Positions 56,501 through 64,000 of a stretch of 64,000 nucleotides of DNA are shown here, one piece after another; position 1 is the stretch's first letter; each line of letters starts with the position of its first letter. Below the pieces are notes generated by a model. That model did no database searches. It was not told where the DNA came from and worked only from the letters and a program-made list of their open reading frames with translations. Both the position numbers and the translations under genes were made by a program. The stretch spans positions 186,001-250,000 of the forward strand of contig CAIQHF010000012.1 in assembly GCA_903871605.1 (NCBI GenBank), read 5' to 3'. The stretch comes from an uncultured Sphingomonadaceae bacterium. Lineage in GTDB: Bacteria; Pseudomonadota; Alphaproteobacteria; Sphingomonadales; Sphingomonadaceae.

Positions 56501-56910
56501 CGCAGGGCGACGAGCGCCGCATAGTCGTTCAATGCCGCCTCGACGTCTCGCCCCAAGCCGGCGCGCCAGAGCCCGTTCACGAACCGATCGATCAGCAGCC
56601 ACCAGCTTGCCGACGCCTCGAGGGTGACGTCATCGATCTCGGCGCCAAGCCACGCCGCCGCGTGGCCGAAATCGGCGGCGGTCAGCCGGATCGGATGCAG
56701 AATGGCGCCGTTCGCCAGCGTATCCGCTACAGCTTGCGTCATCTCCGCGGAGCAGAGGAACTGGGAGATCACGTCGCCGATGCTTTTCCCGAGATATGTC
56801 TCGATCGCGGCGTCGCTTTCCGGATTGCGTCCAAGCACGATCTGATAAACCGCGACGACGTCGGCTGTTTCAGCCGGCCTCTCGTCGGATATCGATCGGT
56901 CTCCTCTCAA
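53566..56910 (-). CDS. Large multidomain glycosyltransferase with N-terminal DUF4214-like module
   Basis: 1114 residues. N-terminus: a DUF4214-like segment (VYQIVLGRNPESDAAIETYL). Middle (~residues 490-730): a GT2 (GT-A) domain with KLSVIVPVCNEAPF, VEVIVVDNGSTDPT, the metal-binding NNDVSF, and PGYYEDVDLSFRMRAQLGKR. C-terminus: a GT-B-like region (ELLLLGGARTSPEALSWLAE, VPVILSRRLAEALRE). Start is TTG at 56910 (no ATG or GTG suitable); AGAGGAG lies just inside. Probably acts on surface glycan or glycoprotein. Acceptor unknown. Confidence 0.82.
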   Translation of the reverse strand: MRGDRSISDERPAETADVVAVYQIVLGRNPESDAAIETYLGKSIGDVISQFLCSAEMTQAVADTLANGAILHPIRLTAADFGHAAAWLGAEIDDVTLEASASWWLLIDRFVNGLWRAGLGRDVEAALNDYAALVALRADEDKSTLVRMQSGMAFDPDWFARAHAQAIATFSAGAAVSPARYFLSAGRLHGCQLLAAFSENMPQIYAALASERRSSLRAHVDAVVEAAGRGETGHWLFAADFCRQIRIRHKGGGGLTGAPISYLQFLLDGDRQQWAPHPLFCHHAYRLLNALTDGRPAFEDYLVRGMFEGCRTSILFDPDYYLALHSIARFALLRGTHHDALHHFLTVGIYQDLAFSPDVDIGYYLELYPDVVQKVASGEVPSASWHFLHRGLIEGRRPNRYFDPHYYAQRQPHVAAEMAYLGIASSLEHFLLVGRMRGFKAEPPLAERQPLLDEAKVIFYRRALRSLDKQRRVPLDFRPFAAANPKLSVIVPVCNEAPFTAMFLECAYFAAAHMVQSDAGGVEVIVVDNGSTDPTAPLIERSNGVTSVQFEMPIGYPRAIEAGLAVASGEFIIVANNDVSFQPDAFGRMVAELEADDSIGVLGPLVILPNETLQEAGSFVDRNGGIVNLGRFENPWDAYFGNPIDADYCAGCFFGFRRDDLRAIGGLDEAFSPGYYEDVDLSFRMRAQLGKRAVVIADVQVVHFEHASFGKGRPPSSAFAAIERNRTLFAGKHSDALRDRPTASALAPNGLASTTAIGRHRMLVIAETIPHSGSAGSGVATIAAIATAGLAFELLVLRPDPDVDEFEDPMVTVRRGWMPGEDPGHILADIGRRFSHVLLLGRDQLARFAPLLEAVRQKTGLRILCDTGGLQTPGLLGGSASLDALLDGIRLELRTSTVVSLWIACDQRERRLIEAAGLGRAIAIATPPLEATTRPDRADRNELLLLGGARTSPEALSWLAEHMPQCRSAPILVCGGWQTRLALRIAGEAPEITPEIVAPKNASALRALHDRCLVAVAPPFLRSLPEVLQAMAFEVPVILSRRLAEALREDGAVIEDLAIAGGADGEETYGAWFDRLADDGDAWSKVQRAQRALLAARRQTMDSTEEIGRLITLS

Positions 56911-57123
56911 CGCCTCGCCTCATCTTGTTGGCGCTGAGGCGTCTGGTCGATCGAACCAGCAACCGCTCGACGCATTTATCACGTTGTTCAGGGGATATGC
57001 CGCAGCACCTGCTCTGGCAAGCGTGCTACGCACCGGGTATCGAAGCCAGGATATGCCGGCCGCGCAATTGACCTTCCCTTCCATCGCCCGCGCCGCCACA
57101 CAGACGCGCGCAGCCAGGCGCGA

Positions 57124-57161
57124 GTTGCGCGCCAGCAGCTCGCAGCACGTTGCGCGCCAGC
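57124..57161 (+). repeat. Two direct repeats upstream of the GT2-GT4 gene
   Basis: GTTGCGCGCCAGC occurs at 57124-57136 and 57149-57161, start to start 25 bp, in the divergent promoter region, 20 bp from the GTG at 57182. Could bind a regulator; no family is recognised. Confidence 0.4.
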
Positions 57162-57181
57162 GGGGAAGGATCTGACAGTCG

Positions 57182-59845
57182 GTGTCCGAACATGTGCAGC
57201 TCGACAGGTCTCCCGCCCCTGCGGGGGTGATTATCGCCATCCCGCTCTACAAGGCGGCCGAACTCATACCCGGCCTGTTCGCCGCGCTGATACGATCGGC
57301 GGACGAGATACGGTGGCTCTCGGCGACGGTGCTGCTGATCAACGATTCACCGGATGATCTCCCGTTGTCGGCTATGCTGGAGGCCGAACTACCGGCATTG
57401 CGCGAGGCGATCGACGTAGAGCTGCTGACCAATCCAGAAAATCTAGGTTTCGTCCGCACCGCCAACCGGGCATTCGGGATCGCGATCGAGCGGCGGCAGG
57501 ATGTGATCCTGCTGAACTCGGATTGCCTGCCGACGGCTGGGGCTTTCGCCGAGATGGCGGCGGTGGCGGCACTCGATCCGATGATCGGCTTCGTCAGCCC
57601 GCGGTCCAACAATGCGAGCATCTGCAACTCGCCATGGCCCGATCAATTTCGCGGACGCGACGCGGCGCAGTCCTTGGCCGATCATCAGGCGATCGCGACT
57701 CTACTTCCGCGCTATACGTTCGTGCCCACGGCGGTCGGCTTCTGTCTGTACGTCCGCCGCCTGATGCTGGTGGAGTTCGGTCTCTTCGACGAGATTTATG
57801 GCGAGGGGTATAATGAGGAGAATGACCTCATTCGGCGATGCAACCAGCGCGGCTTCCGCCCGGTGCTCGCCAACCACGCGTTCGTCTATCATATCGGCGG
57901 CGCATCGTTCCTGCATTCGTCGGTGTCGGCGTATGAGCGCGAACTGGTCAATGGCGCGATCCTATGCGAGCGATACCCCGAATATGACACGGCCTGTCTG
58001 CGCTATTTCGCCGGCGCCGACCACAGGACAGAACGCCTGCTCGCCGGTCTGATACCGACCGCCGAGGGAAAGCTGCGTATCCTGTTCGATTGCGATACGC
58101 TCAAGCCGTCGTTCAACGGCACGTTCGAGCTTGCCAGGAAACTGATCGCGGCGTTCGCGGAGCGATATGGGAGGCGTTACGAAATCTGCGTCGGCAGCGA
58201 CGCGCGTGCGTTCCGGTTTCACGGGATGGACCGGATTCCAGGGCTGCGGCGCTGCGACGAGCATGAGGTGCGCGACCTGCCCTTTGCCGTCGCATTCCGA
58301 CTTTCGCAACCCTTCACGCTCGACGATGTGACGAGGCTGCCCGCGCTGGCGCCGGTCACCGGATCGCTCATGCTCGACACGATCGCGCTCGACTGCCAGC
58401 AGATCGATCCCAGCGATCTCGCGCTGCTGTGGCAGCTGATGGCGGAGACGAGCGATATCATCGGATACATAAGCGATTTTTCACGAGACCAATTCAGGCG
58501 ACGCTTCGCGCTGCCCGACACGATCGTCGAATTCGTTGCGCGGTGTTCGACCGACATCGCCGACTACGCGCCCATGCCGCACGCTGAGCCGCAGGTGCCG
58601 GCGCGGTCCACGATATTGCTCGTAGGAAACCATTATCCGCACAAGCATGTGCGCGAGACACTCGCGGAGATCCATCGGATTGCGCCCGATCGGCATGTCT
58701 CTTTGCTCGGTGTGGAAACCGAAGGCTCGGAAAACGTCGCCAGCCACGTCGCCGGGCTGCTCCCCGAGGCATTCGTCGATTCGCTTTACGCCGATGCCGA
58801 CGTGGTATTGTTTCCGAGCCATTATGAGGGGTTCGGTTTGCCGATCATGCACGCGCTTGCTCGGGGGAAACGCGTCGTTGCACGCGATCTTCCTCCGGCG
58901 CGCGAGATAAAGGAACGGACGGCGCTCGGGGACAATATTCACCTGGCCGCCACGACCGAGGAACTCGTCCGGCTGGCGCTCGCACCGCCGGATTGGCGTC
59001 CGGCTCGCCCTCAACCCGAAGGCGCGCAGGGATGGGATAGCGCGGCGGACGCCCTTGCCGCTGCGTTTGCCGATGCGCTGGGGCGCGTCACGTATGAGCA
59101 GTGCAAGACGCACCAGGCGCGTATTTCTGCGCAACGTTCACAAGCCCTCGACGCGCGCATCACACAAGCCGAGGCGCGTGCATCGGCGGCCGAGGACCTC
59201 CTTGCGCTGCTCAACCGGGGCCGCCCGACGCTGGGGCATGACCTGGTCGACAAGCTCGATCTCTGCGCCGTGCACGCGGAGACGCCGAACAGCGCCCGGG
59301 TGATCACCACCGCGCTAGACGCTCCGATCCCCGACGACGGGGGCGAACCGATCACCAGCCTGATCATGACCGACGGTCACGCCGAGGCCGATTTCTCGAT
59401 CGCCGGCGACCGGATCCTGCGTTGGGCGCCACACCTGGCGCTCGGCGGCAGCCTTCGTATGGATCTTGGTGCGCGCACATTGGTCGATCCCGCATTTCCC
59501 GGCCTCTCGGCAGCAAAGGTTGCCAAGGTGCTGTTGCTCAACGCCGGTTTTGCGCCGCTCGGGCTTGCGGAGCATGACGGGCGGCTCGTCGCCGAGGCGA
59601 CCCGGATCGTCGACTGGCGCGGCCTGCTGCCCGGCCCGGATGCGGACAGCCAATTTCTCCGGCTGGTCTATCGCCACGTCCTTGGTCGCGACCCGGACCC
59701 GCATGGCGAAGCGACGTTCATGGGCCTTCTGGCGCAGGGCAATGATCGCGAGACCGTCCTCCGCTCGATCTATGGATCGCTGGAGCGCCGGGCCTATGTC
59801 TTGACGCGTATCTCCGCTCGGGCTCGCGCGTCGGACGCCCGGTAG
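57182..59845 (+). CDS. Bimodular glycosyltransferase (GT2 + GT4) with C-terminal DUF4214-like module
   Basis: 887 residues from a GTG (MSEHVQLDRS; AAGGA upstream). Residues ~15-260: a GT2 domain (GVIIAIPLYKAAEL, ENLGFVRTANRAFG, ILLNSDCLP, NEENDLIRRCNQRGF). Residues ~300-620: a GT4 domain (STILLVGNHYPHKH, DADVVLFPSHYEGFGLPIMH, E-x7-E). C-terminus: a DUF4214-like segment (LVYRHVLGRDPDPHGEATFM). Divergent from the other large glycosyltransferase; the DUF4214 module is at the opposite end. Likely assembles a surface glycan. Confidence 0.85.
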   Translation: MSEHVQLDRSPAPAGVIIAIPLYKAAELIPGLFAALIRSADEIRWLSATVLLINDSPDDLPLSAMLEAELPALREAIDVELLTNPENLGFVRTANRAFGIAIERRQDVILLNSDCLPTAGAFAEMAAVAALDPMIGFVSPRSNNASICNSPWPDQFRGRDAAQSLADHQAIATLLPRYTFVPTAVGFCLYVRRLMLVEFGLFDEIYGEGYNEENDLIRRCNQRGFRPVLANHAFVYHIGGASFLHSSVSAYERELVNGAILCERYPEYDTACLRYFAGADHRTERLLAGLIPTAEGKLRILFDCDTLKPSFNGTFELARKLIAAFAERYGRRYEICVGSDARAFRFHGMDRIPGLRRCDEHEVRDLPFAVAFRLSQPFTLDDVTRLPALAPVTGSLMLDTIALDCQQIDPSDLALLWQLMAETSDIIGYISDFSRDQFRRRFALPDTIVEFVARCSTDIADYAPMPHAEPQVPARSTILLVGNHYPHKHVRETLAEIHRIAPDRHVSLLGVETEGSENVASHVAGLLPEAFVDSLYADADVVLFPSHYEGFGLPIMHALARGKRVVARDLPPAREIKERTALGDNIHLAATTEELVRLALAPPDWRPARPQPEGAQGWDSAADALAAAFADALGRVTYEQCKTHQARISAQRSQALDARITQAEARASAAEDLLALLNRGRPTLGHDLVDKLDLCAVHAETPNSARVITTALDAPIPDDGGEPITSLIMTDGHAEADFSIAGDRILRWAPHLALGGSLRMDLGARTLVDPAFPGLSAAKVAKVLLLNAGFAPLGLAEHDGRLVAEATRIVDWRGLLPGPDADSQFLRLVYRHVLGRDPDPHGEATFMGLLAQGNDRETVLRSIYGSLERRAYVLTRISARARASDAR

Positions 59846-60015
59846 GTCGCGGCGTCACGCACAAGCGGAGCGCGGCCGATTTTCGGCCGATCGCGTCGCG
59901 CAATGCCGCATCATCATCATCGGGCGTCGCTTCGGGCTTTGTTGCGACGATTGATAGGGGTCCGCTGGCGGCCGATCATCGGTTGCGATAAGCGCGGCGA
60001 GAAAAGGGCGTTGCG

Positions 60016-60741
60016 ATGAAGCATTTCCAGTTCTGGCACGCCGATCCGCCGGAAGACGTCCATGCCTTCATGGAGGATGCCCGCGTGCTGGCGGGGTTCG
60101 ACTATGCCCGCTTCGACCGGCAATCGGGACGCGCATTCGTCGCGGCGCACTATGGCAGCCGGGGCGTCGCGGTGTGGGATGCGTTGCTTCTCCCCGCCAT
60201 GCACGCGGACTTCCTCCGCTTGCTGCTGCTCGACACCTATGGCGGCCTCTACACCGACGCGAGCTACCGGTTCATCGGCGATCTGCCCGCCTTCATTGCC
60301 GAAGCGCCCACCGCACAAATGCCATGGTGGAATCAGATCGTGAATACCAACTACATGATGTTCCGCGAGCCGGGGCATCCCTTCCTTCGCACCTGCATCG
60401 CGATGCTGATGGACAATGTCGAACATCGCCGTTTCGACAGCGTCCTGATGGCGACAGGCCCCGGCGTGATCAACAGCGTGCGATGCGTCCTGTCGCCCGA
60501 CGAGCGGGCCGGGATCGGCGTCGTGGCAAGGATGGCGGACTGGCCGCGATGGGGCTGGGCGGAATCGCTGGAGATCGCCGAGCGCCTGATCGAGCCCACC
60601 GCGGATCTCGTCGACGCCTATCGCGCGATGTCGCTGGTCAACATCGACGACCTGCACAAGGTCGCCTTCGCTCATCTCGGCGCCTCGCACCGGAAGAGGG
60701 ATGATTATTGGTATGCCTGGAAGGGCAGTATCTATACCTGA
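60016..60741 (+). CDS. GT32-like glycosyltransferase (capsule/LPS sugar transferase type)
   Basis: 241 residues with the Gly_transf_sug (DXD) pattern: FQFWHADPPEDVHAFMEDAR at the start and ADFLRLLLLDTYGGLYTDAS, where the usual D-x-D of GT32 is T-D-A-S. SD AAGGG upstream. Follows the GT2-GT4 gene by 170 bp, same strand. Substrate unknown. Confidence 0.78.
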   Translation: MKHFQFWHADPPEDVHAFMEDARVLAGFDYARFDRQSGRAFVAAHYGSRGVAVWDALLLPAMHADFLRLLLLDTYGGLYTDASYRFIGDLPAFIAEAPTAQMPWWNQIVNTNYMMFREPGHPFLRTCIAMLMDNVEHRRFDSVLMATGPGVINSVRCVLSPDERAGIGVVARMADWPRWGWAESLEIAERLIEPTADLVDAYRAMSLVNIDDLHKVAFAHLGASHRKRDDYWYAWKGSIYT

Positions 60742-60768
60742 CGATGGTCCGACCGCGCGAAGGCGAAC

Positions 60769-61611
60769 TCAGGGCTCGTCCTCGCGCGACCAGGCGATGT
60801 TGTCGCGCACCGCGCGCGCCGGCCGACCCACGCAGATGCTGTTGCCGGGCAGCGAACGACCCGTGACGAGCGAGCCCGCGCCGACGACGGTCCCCTCGCC
60901 GATCCTGCAGCTGCCCATGATCCTGACCGTTTCGGCGAGCCAGACATGCGCGCCTATGACGACGCGGCCGCCCCTCTTGTTCAACCGCTTACCGGTAGCA
61001 CGATCCCGGATCGCATGCATGTCGTCGGTGATGATGCGGATGCCCGAGCCCCACATGCCGTCCGCGCCAACATAGATGGAGCCACCGTTGCGCGCATCGA
61101 GCGACGCATCGAGCGTCGCCGTCGTATGATCCCCGATCATCACCGTTGCGACATCGATCAAGCCGATCGCGGCGCCCCATAGATTGACCCCCGCGCCGAT
61201 CACCACCCGTCCGCCGTCCAGCATGCAGACCAGCCGGTGGATGCGCGCCTGTCGACCGAGGATCGCCAGGCAATTGGTTGCGTGCTGCCCGAGGAAGGAA
61301 AGCTCCGGCACGATCGGACCGGCATCGTCGGCTGCGAGCAGGAGATTGCCACCGGCCGCCCACCAGTCGGGCATGCCGTCGAGCCGAACCGTCAGTTCGC
61401 GGAGCCCGATCGTCGGCACGGTCGTGCCGCCGGCGGCGATCGCATCGGCGAGCAGCTCGCCCTCGAACCAGGGTATCAGGCCATCGGGTATCGCATCGCC
61501 ATGACGGAGGGCGCGCAAGCTCTCGGGAAGCGGCGCCCGGGCGGGCGTAGGCGGCAAAATCGGATCGACCGGATCGATCGCTCCGCTGCGACCACGCAAC
61601 CGCCAATTCAT
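60769..61611 (-). CDS. Left-handed beta-helix acyltransferase, paralogue A
   Basis: 280 residues. The C-terminal half has hexapeptide repeats (VVIGAGVNLWGAAIG, VMIGDHTTATLDAS, VVIGAHVWLAETVRIM, IGEGTVVGAGSLVTG) of an O-acetyl/acyltransferase and ends SICVGRPARAVRDNIAW. The N-terminal half has the motif GMPDWWAAGGNLLLA shared with the next gene. Likely modifies a sugar of the surface glycan. Overlaps its neighbour by four bases. Confidence 0.82.
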   Translation of the reverse strand: MNWRLRGRSGAIDPVDPILPPTPARAPLPESLRALRHGDAIPDGLIPWFEGELLADAIAAGGTTVPTIGLRELTVRLDGMPDWWAAGGNLLLAADDAGPIVPELSFLGQHATNCLAILGRQARIHRLVCMLDGGRVVIGAGVNLWGAAIGLIDVATVMIGDHTTATLDASLDARNGGSIYVGADGMWGSGIRIITDDMHAIRDRATGKRLNKRGGRVVIGAHVWLAETVRIMGSCRIGEGTVVGAGSLVTGRSLPGNSICVGRPARAVRDNIAWSREDEP

Positions 61612-62501
61612 GGCAGGTCCTGCCGGCTCCAGGTGATCCCGCTTCGCCGCGGCCTGGCCGGACGGCCGGCGGAGACGGTCTGCGGCGGCAACACCATGTT
61701 GCTGACGAACGATCCCTGTCCGATCACCGAATCGTGGCCGATATAGCTATGCCCCATCAATTGGACGCTGTTGCCGATCCAGACATGGCGTTCGATCACG
61801 ATCTTGCCGCCGAACTCGTTGATGCGCCTGTCGGTGACGGCATCGCGGATCGCGTGCGTGTCGTCGCTCATCAACCCGACACCCATCGCCCACATATTGT
61901 CGTCCCCGACGACGACGATGCCGCCATTCCGGACGTCGATCGATGCCATATGGGTCGCGGTGCTGTTCTCACCGATCAGGATCGTGCTCTCGCCGGTAAT
62001 ATTGAATCCGCTGTTGATGATCCGGCAGCCGTCGCCGATCACGACCAGCCCGCCTTCGCCCTCGAATATGAGCCGCGGTGGCGCGGTGTCCGAGCCGATG
62101 ACGGCGAGGCAATTGCGGCATGGAGTCTGCCAGAAACCGAGACCGATATTGACCTCGGTATCGGCTCCGCAGACCAGCAAATTGCCATGAGCATGCCACC
62201 AGTCGGGTAGCCCCGTATGGCGCACCACGAGATCGGTGATGCCCGGATCGGCTGGCCCCGCGAGCGTTCCCGTGATCGTTCTCCGCCGGGTGATCTCGGC
62301 GGTGATTGCAGCGAGCAACGGAGCACCGCACGGCGTGCCGTCCGTCAGGGCCCGCGCGTCCTCGATCAGCGGACGATAAGCGTCCACCATGTCTGCGGCG
62401 CTGCCCGGAAAGAAGGGCCGCTCGACGCGCTGAGACGCGTCGGCCGCCGGCGGTCCACGCCACGCCTTGCGAAACCACGACCATAACGGTGACAGCGCCA
62501 T
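61608..62501 (-). CDS. Left-handed beta-helix acyltransferase, paralogue B
   Basis: 297 residues with the same layout as paralogue A: N-terminal GLPDWWHAHGNLLVCG and C-terminal hexapeptide repeats (LVVIGDGCRIINSGFNITG, ILIGENSTATHMAS, IVIERHVWIGNSVQLMG). The C-terminal TVSAGRPARPRRSGITWSR parallels the other protein. A tandem duplication that has diverged; catalytic histidine candidates differ in position. Predicted to acetylate a surface polysaccharide. Confidence 0.82.
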   Translation of the reverse strand: MALSPLWSWFRKAWRGPPAADASQRVERPFFPGSAADMVDAYRPLIEDARALTDGTPCGAPLLAAITAEITRRRTITGTLAGPADPGITDLVVRHTGLPDWWHAHGNLLVCGADTEVNIGLGFWQTPCRNCLAVIGSDTAPPRLIFEGEGGLVVIGDGCRIINSGFNITGESTILIGENSTATHMASIDVRNGGIVVVGDDNMWAMGVGLMSDDTHAIRDAVTDRRINEFGGKIVIERHVWIGNSVQLMGHSYIGHDSVIGQGSFVSNMVLPPQTVSAGRPARPRRSGITWSRQDLP

Positions 62502-62508
62502 GTCTCCG

Positions 62509-64000
62509 TCAGCCCGGCTTGCGTGCGACGACAGCCCGCACCTTGGGCATGAACGCGTCGAGCTTGCGCTGGATACGCATGCCGTCGCGCCCCTTGAGCA
62601 CGCCGTGCCATGTCTTCGCCCAATTATCGAGCGTGGGATGCGAGCCTTCGCCGAGCGGCAAGCCGGTCTGCCAGAAGAACAGCCACCACATCGACCAGAA
62701 GAAGCTCATCGGCATACGCCGTTCGATGATCAGGCCAGCATCTTCGATCAGAGCCTCAAACGCTTCCGCGGTGAAGACGCGAATATGATTGGGTTTCTGG
62801 AAATAGACGTCGGGCGCTATGCCCTGCTGCAATTTCTCGTGTTCGCCACCCGGCACCGAGATCAGGTACAACGCCCCGGGCCTGCCGACACGGACAAGCT
62901 CGCCCATCAACTGAACTGGATCGTCGACATGCTCGAGCACCTCGGTGCACAGCACGCGGGTCGCGATACCATCGTCGACCGGCAACGGATTGCCGTCGGT
63001 CACATGCGCATCGACCCGACTAGGGCCAAATTGATCGATCTTGTTGGCCGCCGCCGCCACCTTTTGCGCATCGATATCCGCAAGGATGATATGCGCGCCT
63101 TGCCCCGCACAGAAGCCGACCACGCCGCCGTCGCCGCAACCGACATCGATGACGATATCCTCGGCTGACACCGGAAAACCTGGCGCCAGTTCGCCTGCGC
63201 CCTTGTTGTACCAGCCGTTGATCATCACGTCGTGAAGGCCGAGATCGAACGAACTGAGCTCTCTCTCTACGGGTGTCGGAGCCTCGGCGGGGGGGGCGTC
63301 ATCCGCTATGCCGGCATGCGCCAATACTGCGTGCAGTCTCGCGCGCGCGATATCGTCCGAACAGAAGCCCTCCAGCGCGGCGGTGGCGGCCGACGACATC
63401 GCCGCATAGCGATCCGGATCGTGGCGCGCGACGCGGAAACTCTCGCGCAGTTGGTGGACGTAGCTGCTGAAGCTGATCTCGTGGCGCAGGCACCGCGTCG
63501 CCTGGCGCTCGTCGTGCGGCCAGAAGCTGGGGCGCTCGTGGCTGTCGATCACGAATGCATCGTCGATCGAGATATAGTCGGCCATCGCGCTGTGCCGGGG
63601 TGCCACGGCGGGGCGACCGGCCGACATATATTCCATTAACGGCAGGCACTGGCCCTCGCCATCCGAGGTGTTCACGACGAAGCTGGTCGCCTCGAGCAGC
63701 GCGCCATAGGCTTCGTCGGACATCATCCCGTGGACCAACATGATTCGACAGGAAAAGCCGCCGAGCTTGCTGACATGCTCGAGGATTCCCTGGACGGATT
63801 CGTGCAGGTCCGCATGCGTGAGCTTAAGCACCAGCACCGCGTCGCGATCGTGCCGGAAAGCCCAGATGAACCCGGCCGTCATGTCGAGCCAGTTCTTGCG
63901 GCCGTCCGCGGGATTGAACACCGCGGTGTAGACGACCCCTCTTAACGACAGGCACTGTGGCGACCGCCCGGGATCGGATAGCGAACGGTTCAGCAGGTGC
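62509..64000 (-). CDS. Glycosyltransferase-methyltransferase fusion, 5' end outside window
   Basis: Open to base 64000, so 496 codons are visible and the start lies beyond the edge; the GTG at 63921 is not the true start because GRSPQCLSLRGVVYTAVFNP continues in frame upstream. N-terminal visible part: a GT4-type C-terminal domain (FVVNTSDGEGQCLPLMEYMS). C-terminal part (~residues 235-480): SAM methyltransferase, VIDVGCGDGGVVGFCAGQGA and CTEVLEHVDDPVQLM. Eight bases from paralogue B, so the three probably form an operon. Confidence 0.85.
   Translation of the reverse strand, partial: HLLNRSLSDPGRSPQCLSLRGVVYTAVFNPADGRKNWLDMTAGFIWAFRHDRDAVLVLKLTHADLHESVQGILEHVSKLGGFSCRIMLVHGMMSDEAYGALLEATSFVVNTSDGEGQCLPLMEYMSAGRPAVAPRHSAMADYISIDDAFVIDSHERPSFWPHDERQATRCLRHEISFSSYVHQLRESFRVARHDPDRYAAMSSAATAALEGFCSDDIARARLHAVLAHAGIADDAPPAEAPTPVERELSSFDLGLHDVMINGWYNKGAGELAPGFPVSAEDIVIDVGCGDGGVVGFCAGQGAHIILADIDAQKVAAAANKIDQFGPSRVDAHVTDGNPLPVDDGIATRVLCTEVLEHVDDPVQLMGELVRVGRPGALYLISVPGGEHEKLQQGIAPDVYFQKPNHIRVFTAEAFEALIEDAGLIIERRMPMSFFWSMWWLFFWQTGLPLGEGSHPTLDNWAKTWHGVLKGRDGMRIQRKLDAFMPKVRAVVARKPG

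Noticed and set aside
56911-57181. Small ORFs and a tRNA in the glycosyltransferase intergenic gap
   Set aside because: No cloverleaf fold and no coding signature; only direct repeats and a weak hairpin (around 56909-56942).

Overview
The window is G+C-rich chromosomal DNA of an alphaproteobacterium, most likely a sphingomonad (order Sphingomonadales). The assignment rests on gene content and order: a sufR-B-C-D-S-T-A operon, lptM-lysA, mmcB, a chromosomal origin beside hemE, the mnmE-mnmG-rsmG-parA-parB-holA-lptE-leuS block, ftsK-lolA-xthA, and abundant palindromic intergenic repeats (GTTCG..CTGAGC and CCCCTCCC..GGGAGGGG types) familiar from sphingomonad genomes. No rRNA, tRNA, CRISPR array or insertion sequence was found.

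Layout. 1-925: 3'-truncated pyrD. 1099-7909: SUF iron-sulphur assembly operon behind a perfect 12-bp inverted-repeat operator; it is peppered with palindromic repeats and holds a DUF559 nuclease gene bracketed by inverted repeats. 8040-15051: HAD nucleotidase, dapD, a TlpA-type thioredoxin lipoprotein, argH-lptM-lysA-galU and a CysG-N-type dehydrogenase. 15101-17933: a type III polyketide synthase / methyltransferase / flavoprotein operon. 18016-25909: PBP1a, a YgjP-like metallopeptidase, YcgN, SCO1, an ankyrin protein, MmcB, a SleB-type hydrolase, DUF1491, a thioesterase, ptsN and hpf. 25945-29578: dnaQ-coaE-aroE-maf-ppsR, transcribed leftward. 29579-29902: probable oriC, with one consensus DnaA box, several near-consensus boxes and a cluster of GANTC sites. 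29903-34414: hemE-hemJ, rho, a TerC-family gene and a YggS-type gene. 34494-40061: a predicted outer-membrane protein, DUF3576, leuS-lptE-holA. 40058-45632: parB-parA-rsmG-mnmG-mnmE-DUF6489, with two parS sites. 45665-48023: an L,D-transpeptidase, ribA, xthA, and a third parS-like site. 48079-52083: lolA, a frameshifted retropepsin gene with its small partner, and ftsK. 52212-53444: a UbiH-type hydroxylase. 53566-64000: a surface-glycan locus with large multidomain glycosyltransferases carrying DUF4214-like modules, a GT32-like protein, two tandem left-handed beta-helix acyltransferases, and a glycosyltransferase-methyltransferase fusion cut by the window edge.

How it fits together. The core is the origin-proximal region: replication starts beside hemE, the par genes and parS sites 11-16 kb to the right would direct segregation, and FtsK sits about 20 kb from the origin. 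Genes left of the origin back to about 22.6 kb run leftward, so they are co-directional with a fork leaving the origin. The least explained element is a palindromic-repeat family found as a DUF559-carrying cassette inside the suf operon, as a 101-bp in-frame insert in the leuS editing domain, and as a related insert at the start of sufS. This resembles a nuclease-plus-miniature-element relationship, but the link to mobility is inference.
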